DNA from: an uncultured Planctomycetaceae bacterium
GTDB lineage: Bacteria > Planctomycetota > Planctomycetia > Planctomycetales > Planctomycetaceae
DNA length: 64,000 bases
NCBI GenBank assembly: GCA_937916515.1
Contig: CALFSX010000091.1
Span: forward strand, 1 to 64,000
Reading direction: 5' to 3'
Part shown: in pieces, positions 52,819 to 62,234 of the stretch
Layout: each line of letters begins with the position of its first letter
Numbering within the stretch: position 1 is the stretch's first letter
The notes under the pieces: generated by a model
The model's database searches: none
Told to the model about the DNA's origin: nothing
The model's input: only the letters and a program-made list of their open reading frames with translations
Made by a program: the position numbers and the translations under genes

Positions 52819-54207
52819 GTGATTAGCGATTTCTGCCGCTTTATGTCATCGCCAAATTCTTCATTCACTTGTTTGCGCAAGTGGGTGACACTTAGTTTGG
52901 TGTGTTTTGCTGCTGGGTGTTCTGCCACTGTTAGTGAGCCATCTTCACCGGATGCTGCACCAGCGGCGGCCAACGCTGCGGCTCCACCAGCGTTGGTGCG
53001 AGTGCAGGCGATTCGGCGCGAATCGATTGCTCCGCTGTTGTCTGCGGTGGGCACCGTTCGTCCTCGGCATTTCAGCGTGATTGCGTCTGCGGCTGATGGA
53101 GTTGTGGATGAGTTTGCTGAAGAACAGGGGCGTTTTGTAAAAGCTGAAACAGTGTTGTCTCGGCTGCGTATGTATTCGACAGACCTTGGCCTTGCTGAAG
53201 CTCGCGCGATTCTGGCTGCAAAACAGGCGGACGTTCAACAGATTCTGCAACCTCGCAAAGAAGACGTGGAAGAAGCGGAAGCTCAGGAACAGGCTGCGGC
53301 TGCGGCATTTGCCAATGCAGAACGTCGCTTGAAGGAATTAAAGAGTCTGGCCGCCAGAGGAGCGACCAATCAATCTTCCGTGGACGATGCGGAAATTCTG
53401 GTTGATGAAGTTCGACAACGGATGCTGGCTGCGAAAGCCGTGAACAACCGAGTCTCTGCGGGAGCTCGCGAAGAAGAAAAGATTCGAGCAAAGGCCGAAC
53501 TGGACGCTCAACAAAAACACGTGGAATGGTTGGAAGCCGAAAAAGAAAAGCGAATTACTCGCGCGCCGTTCGATGGCTTCATCGTGAAAGAACACACCTA
53601 TCTTGGGCAGTGGTTATCCAAAGGTGCTCCGGTTGCCACAATGGTTCAGCTTGATGAAGTGGATGTGGAAGTGCTGGTTGATCAAAGCTTTATTGCTCAG
53701 GTGAACATCGGTGATAAGGTGCGTTTGAAAGTGGCTGGCACTCCCAATCCTAAAGCGGATGATGGCTATTGGATCGGCACCGTTTACAGCGTTGTCCCCA
53801 GCAGCGACTGGGCCAACGGATCGCGCAGCTTTCCCGTGATTCTGCGAGTCAAAAACGAAATGACGGGAAGTGCTGACCTTCCGATTCCAGCGTTGCGAGA
53901 AGGCATGATGGCTGAAGCGGAATTCTTTGGATCACAACAGGATGCCTTGTTGATTCCGAAAGATGCGATGGTGCGAACTTCTCGCGGAACATTTGTGTTT
54001 GCCATTAACGCCAGACAGCCTGATGCGGCGGAAGATGCGGCCGACAGCGTGCGTCAGGTGATGATTGAAACGGGCATCAGTCAGGGCGGCTGGATTCAGG
54101 CGATTTCGAGCGAGTTGCAGGCTGGAGAGCAGGTTGTCACCGAAGGTGCCGAACGGCTGCGACCATTCCAGTCGGTGCGAATTATGACCGAAACAGCTGG
54201 TCAGTAA
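52819..54207 (+). CDS. RND efflux periplasmic adaptor (MFP/HlyD family) lipoprotein
   Basis: Lipobox VCFAAGC; VRPRHFSVIASAADGVVDEFAEEQGRFVKAETVLSRL; RAPFDGFIVKEHTYLGQWLSKGAPVATM. Confidence 0.92.
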   Translation: MISDFCRFMSSPNSSFTCLRKWVTLSLVCFAAGCSATVSEPSSPDAAPAAANAAAPPALVRVQAIRRESIAPLLSAVGTVRPRHFSVIASAADGVVDEFAEEQGRFVKAETVLSRLRMYSTDLGLAEARAILAAKQADVQQILQPRKEDVEEAEAQEQAAAAAFANAERRLKELKSLAARGATNQSSVDDAEILVDEVRQRMLAAKAVNNRVSAGAREEEKIRAKAELDAQQKHVEWLEAEKEKRITRAPFDGFIVKEHTYLGQWLSKGAPVATMVQLDEVDVEVLVDQSFIAQVNIGDKVRLKVAGTPNPKADDGYWIGTVYSVVPSSDWANGSRSFPVILRVKNEMTGSADLPIPALREGMMAEAEFFGSQQDALLIPKDAMVRTSRGTFVFAINARQPDAAEDAADSVRQVMIETGISQGGWIQAISSELQAGEQVVTEGAERLRPFQSVRIMTETAGQ

Positions 54208-54267
54208 ATTCGGAACGCGTTTCACGTCAACCTTTCAATAACGGCGTCATTTCACGCTGGATTTACT

Positions 54268-57200
54268 ATGAACTTTATCGCCTTCGCAATTGAAAATCCC
54301 GTCAAGGTCACTGTCGGCGTGTTTCTGCTGGTGCTGTTTGGAGGCATTGCATACGTCAGCACTCCCGTGCAGCTGACGCCGGACGTGGTCGAACCGGAAA
54401 TTTCCATCAGCACTCGCTGGCCGGGGGCGAGTGCTCAGGAAGTTGAACGTGAGATTATTGAAGAACAGGAAGAGCAGCTGAAAAGCGTCGAAGGTCTGGA
54501 CGAATTCAAAAGCGAAAGCACGGACAGCAGTGGTTCGATTACGTTAACGTTTCCGGTGGGCACTTCGCTTGCGGATGCTCGATCGCGCACGTCTGAAAAG
54601 CTGAACCAGGTTCCTGAATACCCGGACGACGCCAGCGAACCGGTCATCAGCACGGTTAACGGCAACACCAATGCGATCGCGTGGTTTATTCTGAAACCGG
54701 TTGCTCCCACAAAAGAAGACCTGCGAAACCTTGTGACTCAGCAGCCGGAATTGGCGGAACCGCTGAAGCCCATTTTGGATTCGCCCAAGCCGGTGGATTT
54801 GACGGTTATCAACGATCTGGCGTACCGGCATCCGGTGCTGGAAACGTTTGTGCTTGGTCGCAACAACCCGGCGTTGATGAAGAAATTCGCTGAAGATTTT
54901 ATCGAAGCGGAATTTGAACGTGTTCCGGGAATTGCCAACGCCAACGTGTTTGGTGGGCAGGAACAGGAATTTCGAGTGATCGTGAATCCCGTTCGTCTGG
55001 CGTCGCTGGGTGTGACGATTGATCAATTGCGAGCCGTGTTGATTTCACAAAACCAGAATACGTCCGGCGGCGATATTCAGGAAGGCAAGCAGCGAAACGT
55101 TGTCAGAACGTTGGGGCAGTTCCAGACTCCCGTTCAGGTTGAAGAAACAATTATCACTCAACGCGACGGAAGTCCGGTTCGTGTTCGAGACGTGGCGACG
55201 GTGGGTATCAGCTATAAAAAACCGGACGGAGTTGTTCGCCAGCAGGGTCTGAGTGCGCTGGCGATTAATGCTCAGCAGTCTCCCGGAACCAACCTGAAGA
55301 AAATTATGGGTCCGGGTCGAGACCAGTTGGACCTTGATGCGGACGGTGAAATTTCGTCTTTGGAGTTGGCGGAATGCGAACGTATTTACGGCAAATGTCT
55401 GCGGATTTCTGTGGAAGAACTGAATCAGGGTCTGCTGAAGCAAAAGGGTGTTTACCTTGAACAGGTCTATGACGAGACGCTGTATCTGGATTCGGCCACC
55501 GAGCTGGTTCGTAGTAACGTCTATGTGGGTGGCACGCTGGCGATTCTGGTGCTGCTGCTGTTTCTTCGCAGCTTTCGATCCGTGTTGATTGTGGGTATGG
55601 CAATTCCGATCAGCGTTGTGGGAACTTGTCTGTTTGTGAAAGCCTTCGATCGCAGCATTAACGTGATTAGCCTGGCGGGAATGGCGTTTGCCGTGGGGAT
55701 GGTTGTTGATAACGCGATTGTCGTTTTGGAAAACATCTACCGCCATCACCAGATGGGGAAGTCTCCTAAGCAGGCGGCTTTGGAAGGCACTCAGGAAGTT
55801 TGGGGAGCCGTACTGGCGTCAACCTTAACAACGCTGGCCGTATTTGTGCCCGTGATTTTTGTGCAGGGCCAGGCTGGCCAGCTGTTCCGCGATATCGCCA
55901 TCGCCATTAGTTGTGCTGTGGCATTGTCGCTGCTGATTAGTATCACTGTGATTCCAACCGCTGCGGCTCGCTTATTGGGGCCTCATGATGCCGGGCGAGG
56001 TAAAAAGAACGGCAAGGCGGGACAACCGGAAACCGACGGTGAACAGGATCCCGGATTCGGCATTTACGGTCTGTTTGGGTTGGTGAAATTCAGCACGGTC
56101 TTAAACAACATCTTTGCCAGCGGAATGAGAAAGCTGCTGACTGTTCGAGGAAGTGCGTTCATTCGTCTGGGAATTGTTTGCGCGTTTGTGGCTGGTTCGG
56201 TTTTGTTAAGTCAGCGGCTGATGCCGGATACGGAATACCTTCCCAATGGGAATCGAAATCTTGTGATTGCGATTCTGCTGCCTCCACCAGGCTACAACGT
56301 CGATCAGATGATCAGCCTTGGCAAGAACGTAGAACAACAGGTCGCTCCGTATTGGCTGGGAACCGCCGAAGAGGGTGCTCCCGAAATTGAAAGCTTCTTC
56401 TTTGTGGCTCGCGGTCGCAGCCTGTTTATGGGAGCTCGCTGCAAGGACGAACTTCGCGCGTCGGAGTTGATTCCGATTTTGTCCAAGGCCGCACAGTCGC
56501 AGCCGGGCGTGATTCCGATTGTGACTCAGGCCAGTTTGTTTGCGAGTGCCCTAAGCGGCGGGCGAACAATTGATATTGAAATTACCGGGCCGGATCTGGA
56601 AGTGCTGGTTGTGGAAGCTCAGAAGGCTTTCGGCATGTGTATGGCGGAATTCCCGATGACGGCCGGCAATCAGTTGCGGCCGATTCCGGGGCTTGACCTT
56701 TCCAGCCCGGAGCTTCATGTGATTCCTCGCCTGGAAAAAGCGGCTGAACTGGGCGTGACCACGTCTTCAATCGGCTACGCGGTAAATGCCCTGGTTGATG
56801 GAGCGTTCGCGGGTGATTACTGGCACGAAGGGCGTCGAATTGATCTGGTGATTTACGGTGAAGATGAGTACGCCGACCGAACTCAGGATCTGGAAAACCT
56901 GCCGATTGGAATTCCGGGAGGCGGCAACGTACCACTTTCGACAGTGGCTGACGTGCAGCTAAGTCGCGGGCCGGAACAGGTAAATCATATTGAACGCCTG
57001 CGTTCGATCACCATTCAGCTGAAACCAGCCGACGGGATTGCTTTGGAAGGTGCATTGCGAACCGTGGAAGAAAAAATTCGCAAACCATTAATGCAATCGG
57101 AAGCGTTTCAGTCGGGGCTGTATCAGGTCAGGCTGGCTGGAACTGCAGACAAGCTGGCAGACACTTGGTACGAACTGAAGTGGAACCTTGCTCTGGCCGT

Positions 57201-57774
57201 TGTGCTGACATATCTGCTGATGGCCGCATTGTTTGAATCGTTTCTGTATCCGGTGATCATCATGACGAGCGTCGCGTTGGCTTTGGTTGGTGGTTTGATT
57301 GGTTTGAATGTGCTGAACAAATTCACGCCTCAAACGCTGGACATGTTGACGATGCTGGGCTTTGTGATTCTGATTGGAACCGTGGTCAACAACGCGATTT
57401 TGATTGTGCATCAAACTCTGAACCTGATGCGGAATGAAGGCATGGATTCGACGGATGCTGTTTGTGAAAGTGTTCGCACGCGAATTCGACCGATCTTCAT
57501 GAGCACTCTGACGACCGTGCTGGGAATGTTGCCGCTGGTGGTGCCAATTCCTTCACTGGTGAATGGCAGTTGGGTCTGGACAGCGGGAGCGGGCAGTGAG
57601 TTGTATCGAGGACTGGGAAGCGTTGTTCTCGGCGGCTTGATTGTGTCGACCGTGTTCACTCTGATTCTGGTGCCTGCTGGCTTCAGCCTGTTCATGGATG
57701 CTCAAAGTGCCCTGACTGGGCTTGCTGGGCGGGTTCGGGGTATTGCGAATCGAAAGTCTCGCCAGCCTGGCTAA
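54268..57774 (+). CDS. RND efflux permease (AcrB/MdtB-like) with EF-hand-like insertion
   Basis: TRWPGASAQEVEREIIEEQEEQLKSVEGL; GMAFAVGMVVDNAIVVLENIYRH; GFVILIGTVVNNAILIVHQ; insertion DQLDLDADGEISSLELAECE. Confidence 0.95.
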   Translation: MNFIAFAIENPVKVTVGVFLLVLFGGIAYVSTPVQLTPDVVEPEISISTRWPGASAQEVEREIIEEQEEQLKSVEGLDEFKSESTDSSGSITLTFPVGTSLADARSRTSEKLNQVPEYPDDASEPVISTVNGNTNAIAWFILKPVAPTKEDLRNLVTQQPELAEPLKPILDSPKPVDLTVINDLAYRHPVLETFVLGRNNPALMKKFAEDFIEAEFERVPGIANANVFGGQEQEFRVIVNPVRLASLGVTIDQLRAVLISQNQNTSGGDIQEGKQRNVVRTLGQFQTPVQVEETIITQRDGSPVRVRDVATVGISYKKPDGVVRQQGLSALAINAQQSPGTNLKKIMGPGRDQLDLDADGEISSLELAECERIYGKCLRISVEELNQGLLKQKGVYLEQVYDETLYLDSATELVRSNVYVGGTLAILVLLLFLRSFRSVLIVGMAIPISVVGTCLFVKAFDRSINVISLAGMAFAVGMVVDNAIVVLENIYRHHQMGKSPKQAALEGTQEVWGAVLASTLTTLAVFVPVIFVQGQAGQLFRDIAIAISCAVALSLLISITVIPTAAARLLGPHDAGRGKKNGKAGQPETDGEQDPGFGIYGLFGLVKFSTVLNNIFASGMRKLLTVRGSAFIRLGIVCAFVAGSVLLSQRLMPDTEYLPNGNRNLVIAILLPPPGYNVDQMISLGKNVEQQVAPYWLGTAEEGAPEIESFFFVARGRSLFMGARCKDELRASELIPILSKAAQSQPGVIPIVTQASLFASALSGGRTIDIEITGPDLEVLVVEAQKAFGMCMAEFPMTAGNQLRPIPGLDLSSPELHVIPRLEKAAELGVTTSSIGYAVNALVDGAFAGDYWHEGRRIDLVIYGEDEYADRTQDLENLPIGIPGGGNVPLSTVADVQLSRGPEQVNHIERLRSITIQLKPADGIALEGALRTVEEKIRKPLMQSEAFQSGLYQVRLAGTADKLADTWYELKWNLALAVVLTYLLMAALFESFLYPVIIMTSVALALVGGLIGLNVLNKFTPQTLDMLTMLGFVILIGTVVNNAILIVHQTLNLMRNEGMDSTDAVCESVRTRIRPIFMSTLTTVLGMLPLVVPIPSLVNGSWVWTAGAGSELYRGLGSVVLGGLIVSTVFTLILVPAGFSLFMDAQSALTGLAGRVRGIANRKSRQPG

Positions 57775-58182
57775 CCGACAGGACCGGAGACTTAAGCATT
57801 CTTGCCTGAGGTGTAAATTCGGCGAAGTGGACGCGGTTCCAGTGTGCTTGTCGCGAAGTGGCAGCATGGGGGAGAATGCCCCGAGGGTGGCATTCTGTAT
57901 GGGTGACGTTCGCGCGAGTTTCAACGCGTTGTCATGTTTTGTGCCGGGTGTGCGCTTGAGTCGCTGAAATGGCCGAATCCATGGGCCTGATCGTGTGGGA
58001 GTTGACAGGCTGTTCCATGTGGTGCGGCTGTGACTGCTTTGCCGTTCCGTGAAGCCTTGTGGTGCCGTCGCGGATGACTGTGAGTGCAGCGTGCGTCGTC
58101 CGATAATGTGATCAGGCGACGCAAGTCGTTTGCGGAACACGGAGTGTTTTTTGCAAGACCGCAGCAGGGACAGGAATCTGTA

Positions 58183-58413
58183 ATGTCGAAATCCGTAAAT
58201 GTATTGGCTCTGGTACGCGATGATCATCGATTTGTGTTTTTGTACGATGACGACAGCGTTGATACTTTGCTTGCGACATTAAGCCGTTATGCCAGCGACC
58301 CGGAACTTGAATTCACATGGTACGACGCTGCTGTGATGGCTCAGCGAGTACGCTGTCTTATGGAAGATCAGTCCAAGGAAGACAAAATGGAAAAGTTTCC
58401 TCACGTGTTCTAA
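58183..58413 (+). CDS. Small conserved hypothetical protein (76 aa)
   Basis: MSKSVNVLALVRDDHRFVFLYDDDSVDTLLATLSRYASDPELEFTWYDAAVMAQRVR. Confidence 0.75.
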   Translation: MSKSVNVLALVRDDHRFVFLYDDDSVDTLLATLSRYASDPELEFTWYDAAVMAQRVRCLMEDQSKEDKMEKFPHVF

Positions 58414-58762
58414 CAAGGGCTGCGCCCTTGACCCAGTGGCGTGGAATGTAGTCGCGGAGCGACGTCATTTGTCAGCCTCGGGTTTCAACCCGAGGTGATG
58501 CTGTGCAAACGATGGGAAGCCGCAGAGCGGCGACATGTGGGATCTTTCACATGTCGTCGCTCCGCGACTTTTCAGTGAAACCAGCTGGTAACCTCGGACT
58601 AAAGTCCGAGGCTGACAAATGACGTCGCTCCGCGACTCATTCATCACATCGCAATAGAGAAGCTCTTGCTTTAGAGCGACAATGGAGCGACTCGGCGGTT
58701 CGGACGTCCTATGTATTCCCGTTTTCTACGCCACAGGGGCAAGGGCGAAGCCCTTGTTAGGT
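58410..58762. repeat. Composite palindromic element: R1 half (+), R2 core with nested hairpins, R1 (-)
   Basis: Outer CTAACAAGGGCTGCGCCCTTGACCCAGTGGCGT / ACGCCACAGGGGCAAGGGCGAAGCCCTTGTTAG; inner perfect 31-bp inverted repeat 58451-58481 / 58606-58636; hairpins CCTCGGGTTTCAACCCGAGG and CCTCGGACTAAAGTCCGAGG. Confidence 0.9.
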
Positions 58763-58769
58763 TTTCAGC

Positions 58770-59690
58770 ATGCAAAATTCAGTTCGGTTGTTTCTGAATT
58801 TTCTGAAAGTCGAACGCAACTCTTCCGCGTTGACGGTGAAGTCTTACACGGACGACATGAATCATTTGTGTGAGTTCTTTCAGGAACAATACAACGAGGT
58901 TTTTCATCCTCGCGACATCGATGTGACTCAACTGCGCGCGTACGTTGCGTATTTGCACGAATGCGGATACGCACGTTCCACAGTGGCCCGACGTCTGGCC
59001 TGCCTGCGAAGCTTTTTCCGCTATTGCAATCGCGAAGGTATTTGCGAAACCAATCCTGCAAAGCCTTTGCGAACACCAAGAGCCGGTCGGAAGCTGCCTC
59101 ACTTTTTAACGACCGACGAAGTGGGGCGCTTGCTTGTCGCTCCCGCAGCCATGACCGACGACGGTCAGCGCGATCGAGCTATTTTGGAAACCATGTATTC
59201 AGCTGGTTTGCGTGTTGCGGAAGTTGTTGGGTTAAGTCTGAACGATCTGGATCGATCTGCCGGGATACTTCGAGTGATGGGTAAAGGCCGAAAAGAACGC
59301 ATTGCTCCGGTTGGCAGCTATGCGTTGAAGGCTCTTGATCGCTGGCTGAAAATTCGCAGGCCGGATACAACGGCAGACGCGGAAGATCAGAATGCGTTGT
59401 TCTTGAACCGGTTTGGACGAAGGCTGACGACTCGCAGTATCGGTCGAATGCTGGAAAAACACATTCTGACCGCAGGACTGGCCACTCAAACGTCGCCTCA
59501 CACATTGCGTCATAGTTTCGCCACGCATTTGCTGGATGGTGGAGCAGATTTACGCAGCGTGCAGGAATTGCTGGGCCATAAAAGCCTGACGACAACTCAG
59601 ATTTACACGCATATCAGCACACGACGGTTGAAAGAAACTTACGAGGCAGCTCATCCGCATGCTCAGCAAAACATGAAGTTTGGCAAGTGA
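58770..59690 (+). CDS. Tyrosine recombinase, XerC/XerD type
   Basis: [88 protein letters not shown] (R..HxxR..H..Y). Confidence 0.94.
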   Translation: MQNSVRLFLNFLKVERNSSALTVKSYTDDMNHLCEFFQEQYNEVFHPRDIDVTQLRAYVAYLHECGYARSTVARRLACLRSFFRYCNREGICETNPAKPLRTPRAGRKLPHFLTTDEVGRLLVAPAAMTDDGQRDRAILETMYSAGLRVAEVVGLSLNDLDRSAGILRVMGKGRKERIAPVGSYALKALDRWLKIRRPDTTADAEDQNALFLNRFGRRLTTRSIGRMLEKHILTAGLATQTSPHTLRHSFATHLLDGGADLRSVQELLGHKSLTTTQIYTHISTRRLKETYEAAHPHAQQNMKFGK

Positions 59691-59716
59691 GTTCCACTGG
59701 CAATCGCGCATAAAAA

Positions 59717-59752
59717 AGCGTGTGCAGGGCGAACCTGCACACGTTTCTTTTG
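59717..59752. terminator. Terminator hairpin between convergent genes
   Basis: CGTGTGCAGG gcgaa CCTGCACACG TTTCTTTT. Confidence 0.85.
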
Positions 59753-59768
59753 TTCTGGTTGATTCAGC

Positions 59769-60932
59769 CTACTTCACGATCAGCTTTTCGTCCATCAGAA
59801 GTTTCTGATGTTCATCCAGGCGAGCCTTTTCGTCCTCGGGCGCTTTTTCGATGGCGGTTGAAATCCACTGTTGGGCCAGCTTGAAATCACCGTTGGCGGC
59901 ATAAGCAGCGGCCAGAGTGTCCAGGGTGTTCCAGTCTTCGTATTGAGTCATTTCACAGGCCTTGGTGGCCAATTCAACCGCTGTCTTTGGCTGACGCACT
60001 TTAGGTTCTGGAGCTGTCGCGTACACCCACGCCATGTCGTTAAACGAAGTGTAATTTAGCGGGTCTTTTTCCTGAGCAATCTTCAAGTCGCTGATGGCTT
60101 CTGAAAACTGGCCCAGTTTGCGATGCGCGGCTGCTTTGTTGCCATAAGCATCCACGTAGTTTTTGTCGATTTTAATGGCGGCCGTAAAGTCTTTGATGGC
60201 AGCAGCGTGTTCAGCTTTTCTGGAATAGATGACGCCGCGATTGTTTAGTGCTTCAGGGAACTCGGGGTTCAGCTTGATAGCCTGGTTCAGGTCTTTCATG
60301 GCGGAATCCAGATCATCCGTCGCCACAAAACAATTGGCTCGATTCAACATGGCCACAAAGTGCTGTGGATTCGCTTTGATGGCCGCATCAAAGTCTTTTA
60401 CTGCTGTGGCATAGTCATCCTTCAGGTAAGACGCTCGACCTCGGTTGTTTAACACTCCCGGAACGTTTGGCTTCAGCTTCAGGCTTTCGGAAAAGTCTGT
60501 GATGGCTTTGTCGTAGTCTTCGTGAGCCGTGTAGGCGATGCCCCGCATATCGTAGTTTTCAGCCGTTGGTTCAGTCTTAAGCTTATCTGTCAGCAGCTTG
60601 ATGGCGTCATCAAACAGTACAACCTGCTGCTCCCAAAGCCAGCCTTGCTTTGAGCCGATCCACAGCCACTCGCCGTTAACAATTGTGATTGTAAACACTT
60701 CGCCGCGGTACGCTTTCCATACGATCTCTCTGGGAGTTCGCAGGGGAGCTCGGTCTTCAATTACGATGACCTGCTTGCCGACTCGAGGATCAGTCGCCCC
60801 CGGTTTTGCGACATCTGCAGCTGTTTGCGTTGCCGCTTGTGGCGCGGCGCAAAGTGAATGGCTTTGGCCAGGAAGTAATGTCGCGCTAAAGATGCAGGTT
60901 GCGCGAAATAATTTGCGTAGAGCCAAAGGCAT
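59769..60932 (-). CDS. TPR-repeat protein with SH3-like N-terminal segment
   Basis: Successive TPR blocks (YDKAITDFSESLKLKPNVPGVLNNRGRASYLKDDYATAVKDFDAAIKANPQHF...); signal peptide from ATG 60932. Confidence 0.88.
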   Translation of the reverse strand: MPLALRKLFRATCIFSATLLPGQSHSLCAAPQAATQTAADVAKPGATDPRVGKQVIVIEDRAPLRTPREIVWKAYRGEVFTITIVNGEWLWIGSKQGWLWEQQVVLFDDAIKLLTDKLKTEPTAENYDMRGIAYTAHEDYDKAITDFSESLKLKPNVPGVLNNRGRASYLKDDYATAVKDFDAAIKANPQHFVAMLNRANCFVATDDLDSAMKDLNQAIKLNPEFPEALNNRGVIYSRKAEHAAAIKDFTAAIKIDKNYVDAYGNKAAAHRKLGQFSEAISDLKIAQEKDPLNYTSFNDMAWVYATAPEPKVRQPKTAVELATKACEMTQYEDWNTLDTLAAAYAANGDFKLAQQWISTAIEKAPEDEKARLDEHQKLLMDEKLIVK

Positions 60933-61280
60933 GTTGAATGGTCCTTGCCGGAACGAATTGTGAACGTGTGCATCTTGAAGCACAGACACCACGATTCCAA
61001 CGATTTACCGGATGATTGGCCGTGTTTGCGGCGACCACGAAATAGTTGGGACGGGTGTAGCGGCAAGGTAAATTGGCAATGCCAATCTTCAATTGGTCGG
61101 CGCAGGGCAAATAACCATGATTTGAGGGAAATCATTGACCGAAGCTGCCGGCTTAAAAAGCGAATCGTGCATTAACAGTCTAACGAGACCGTGCCTCAGA
61201 CCATTCGAGCTGCCGCTCGGAAACGCGACTACGTCGCTCAGAAAACTTGACTCAACGTGAACAAGTTCGCTGCTTTACGA

Positions 61281-61419
61281 AGTCTAACAAGAGCTTCGCC
61301 CTTGACCCTGTGGCGTGGCACGCAGAAAGACATGGAGCGTTGGAATTGCCGAGTCGCTCCTTTGTCGCTACGGCCAATATGCGCGCACCGTGTGCGCATC
61401 GTTTTGAATAAGACTCTAA
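61281..61419 (+). repeat. R1 repeat, copy G
   Basis: TCTAACAAGAGCTTCGCCCTTGACCCTGTGGCGTGGCACGCAGAAAGACATGGAGCGTTGGAATTGCCGAGTCGCTCCTTTGTCGCTACGGCCAATATGCGCGCACCGTGTGCGCATCGTTTTGAATAAGACTCTAA. Confidence 0.9.
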
Positions 61420-62018
61420 AAGCGATCGTGAACAATCACCTGTTCCAGCGGTAGTTGTCCGGGTTTTGGCCAGATGGGCTTTGTTGCCTTGCCGACGACA
61501 ATGATGAAGCCCAATGCGTGGTCTGTTGGGAGGTTGATCAGTTCACTGACTTTGTCGGAATCGAACCCGATCATCGGGCACGAATCGTATCCCATTGCCC
61601 TGGCTGCCAGCATAATGGTTTGCCCCGCGATTCCGCAGGACCGCATCGCTTCGTCGCGCTGAAGTTGTTCTTTGCCGTCGTAGAATGGGCCCATCCAATT
61701 GACCAACAGATTGGCAACTTCGGTTGGGGCGTTTTTCCAGTATCTGGCTGGATCTTTCTGCCAGGCTTTTACATCCGCCGTCAAAATAATCAAAAGCGAA
61801 GCATCGGTGATTTGAGCCTGGTCGTTGGCGGCGGCTCGAATTTTGGTTCGCAATTCTTTGTCGGCGACCAGGACAAAACGCCAGTTCTGCATATTGAATG
61901 AAGTTGGCGATTGGATGGCGGCTGTCATCAGCTGGTCGATTTCCTGCTGAGTGAATTGGTGTTCCGGATCGAAGTGCTTGACTGCTCGACGTGAACTAAT
62001 GGCTTCGAATGTGTTCAT
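61416..62018 (-). CDS. Nitroreductase family protein
   Basis: MNTFEAISSRRAVKHFDPEHQFTQQEIDQLMTAAIQSPTSFNMQNWRFVLV; LAARAMGYDSCPMIGFD; upstream part of the track ORF is repeat-derived. Confidence 0.92.
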   Translation of the reverse strand: MNTFEAISSRRAVKHFDPEHQFTQQEIDQLMTAAIQSPTSFNMQNWRFVLVADKELRTKIRAAANDQAQITDASLLIILTADVKAWQKDPARYWKNAPTEVANLLVNWMGPFYDGKEQLQRDEAMRSCGIAGQTIMLAARAMGYDSCPMIGFDSDKVSELINLPTDHALGFIIVVGKATKPIWPKPGQLPLEQVIVHDRF

Positions 62019-62024
62019 GATTAA

Positions 62025-62160
62025 CCTAACAAGGGCTTCGCCCTTGACCCTGTGGCGTTGGACGCAGAAAGACGTGGAACGCTTGAATCGCCGAACCACT
62101 CCGTTGTCGCTACGGTCAACATGCACGCACCGTGCGCGCATCATTTCAAGTAAGACTCTA
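62025..62160 (+). repeat. R1 repeat, copy H
   Basis: CCTAACAAGGGCTTCGCCCTTGACCCTGTGGCGTTGGACGCAGAAAGACGTGGAACGCTTGAATCGCCGAACCACTCCGTTGTCGCTACGGTCAACATGCACGCACCGTGCGCGCATCATTTCAAGTAAGACTCTAA. Confidence 0.92.
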
Positions 62161-62234
62161 ATTTCGGTGCTGTGGAAATAAAAAAACTGATGGACGTGTT
62201 TTCCAATAACGGCCTTACAGAATTTTGGACTGTT

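Noticed and set aside
55045-55749. 234-aa antisense ORF over the RND permease (and other long antisense ORFs at 17060-17758, 54544-55026)
   Set aside because: Frame-shadow of codon bias; rich in His/Gln/Arg with no domain signature.
61238-61435. 65-aa minus-strand ORF MFTIAFRVLFKTMRTRCAHIGRSDKG...
   Set aside because: Encoded within R1 copy G. The same peptide pattern appears as false N-terminal extensions of the nitroreductase and M28 ORFs, so it is repeat-derived, not a gene.
62019-62144. N-terminal extension of the nitroreductase ORF
   Set aside because: Reads through R1 copy H; the family-consistent start is ATG at 62018.
22353-62160. R1 copies as integron attC sites (CTAAC start near stop codons; RYYYAAC at some copies; GTTAGGT at the right end of the composite; Xer-family gene nearby)
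   Set aside because: Single R1 units end in GACTCTAA rather than GTTRRRY, tsf and the SPFH gene are not cassette-like, and the recombinase looks like housekeeping XerC/D. A HattCI/IntegronFinder run and a check for the IntI-specific insertion would settle it.
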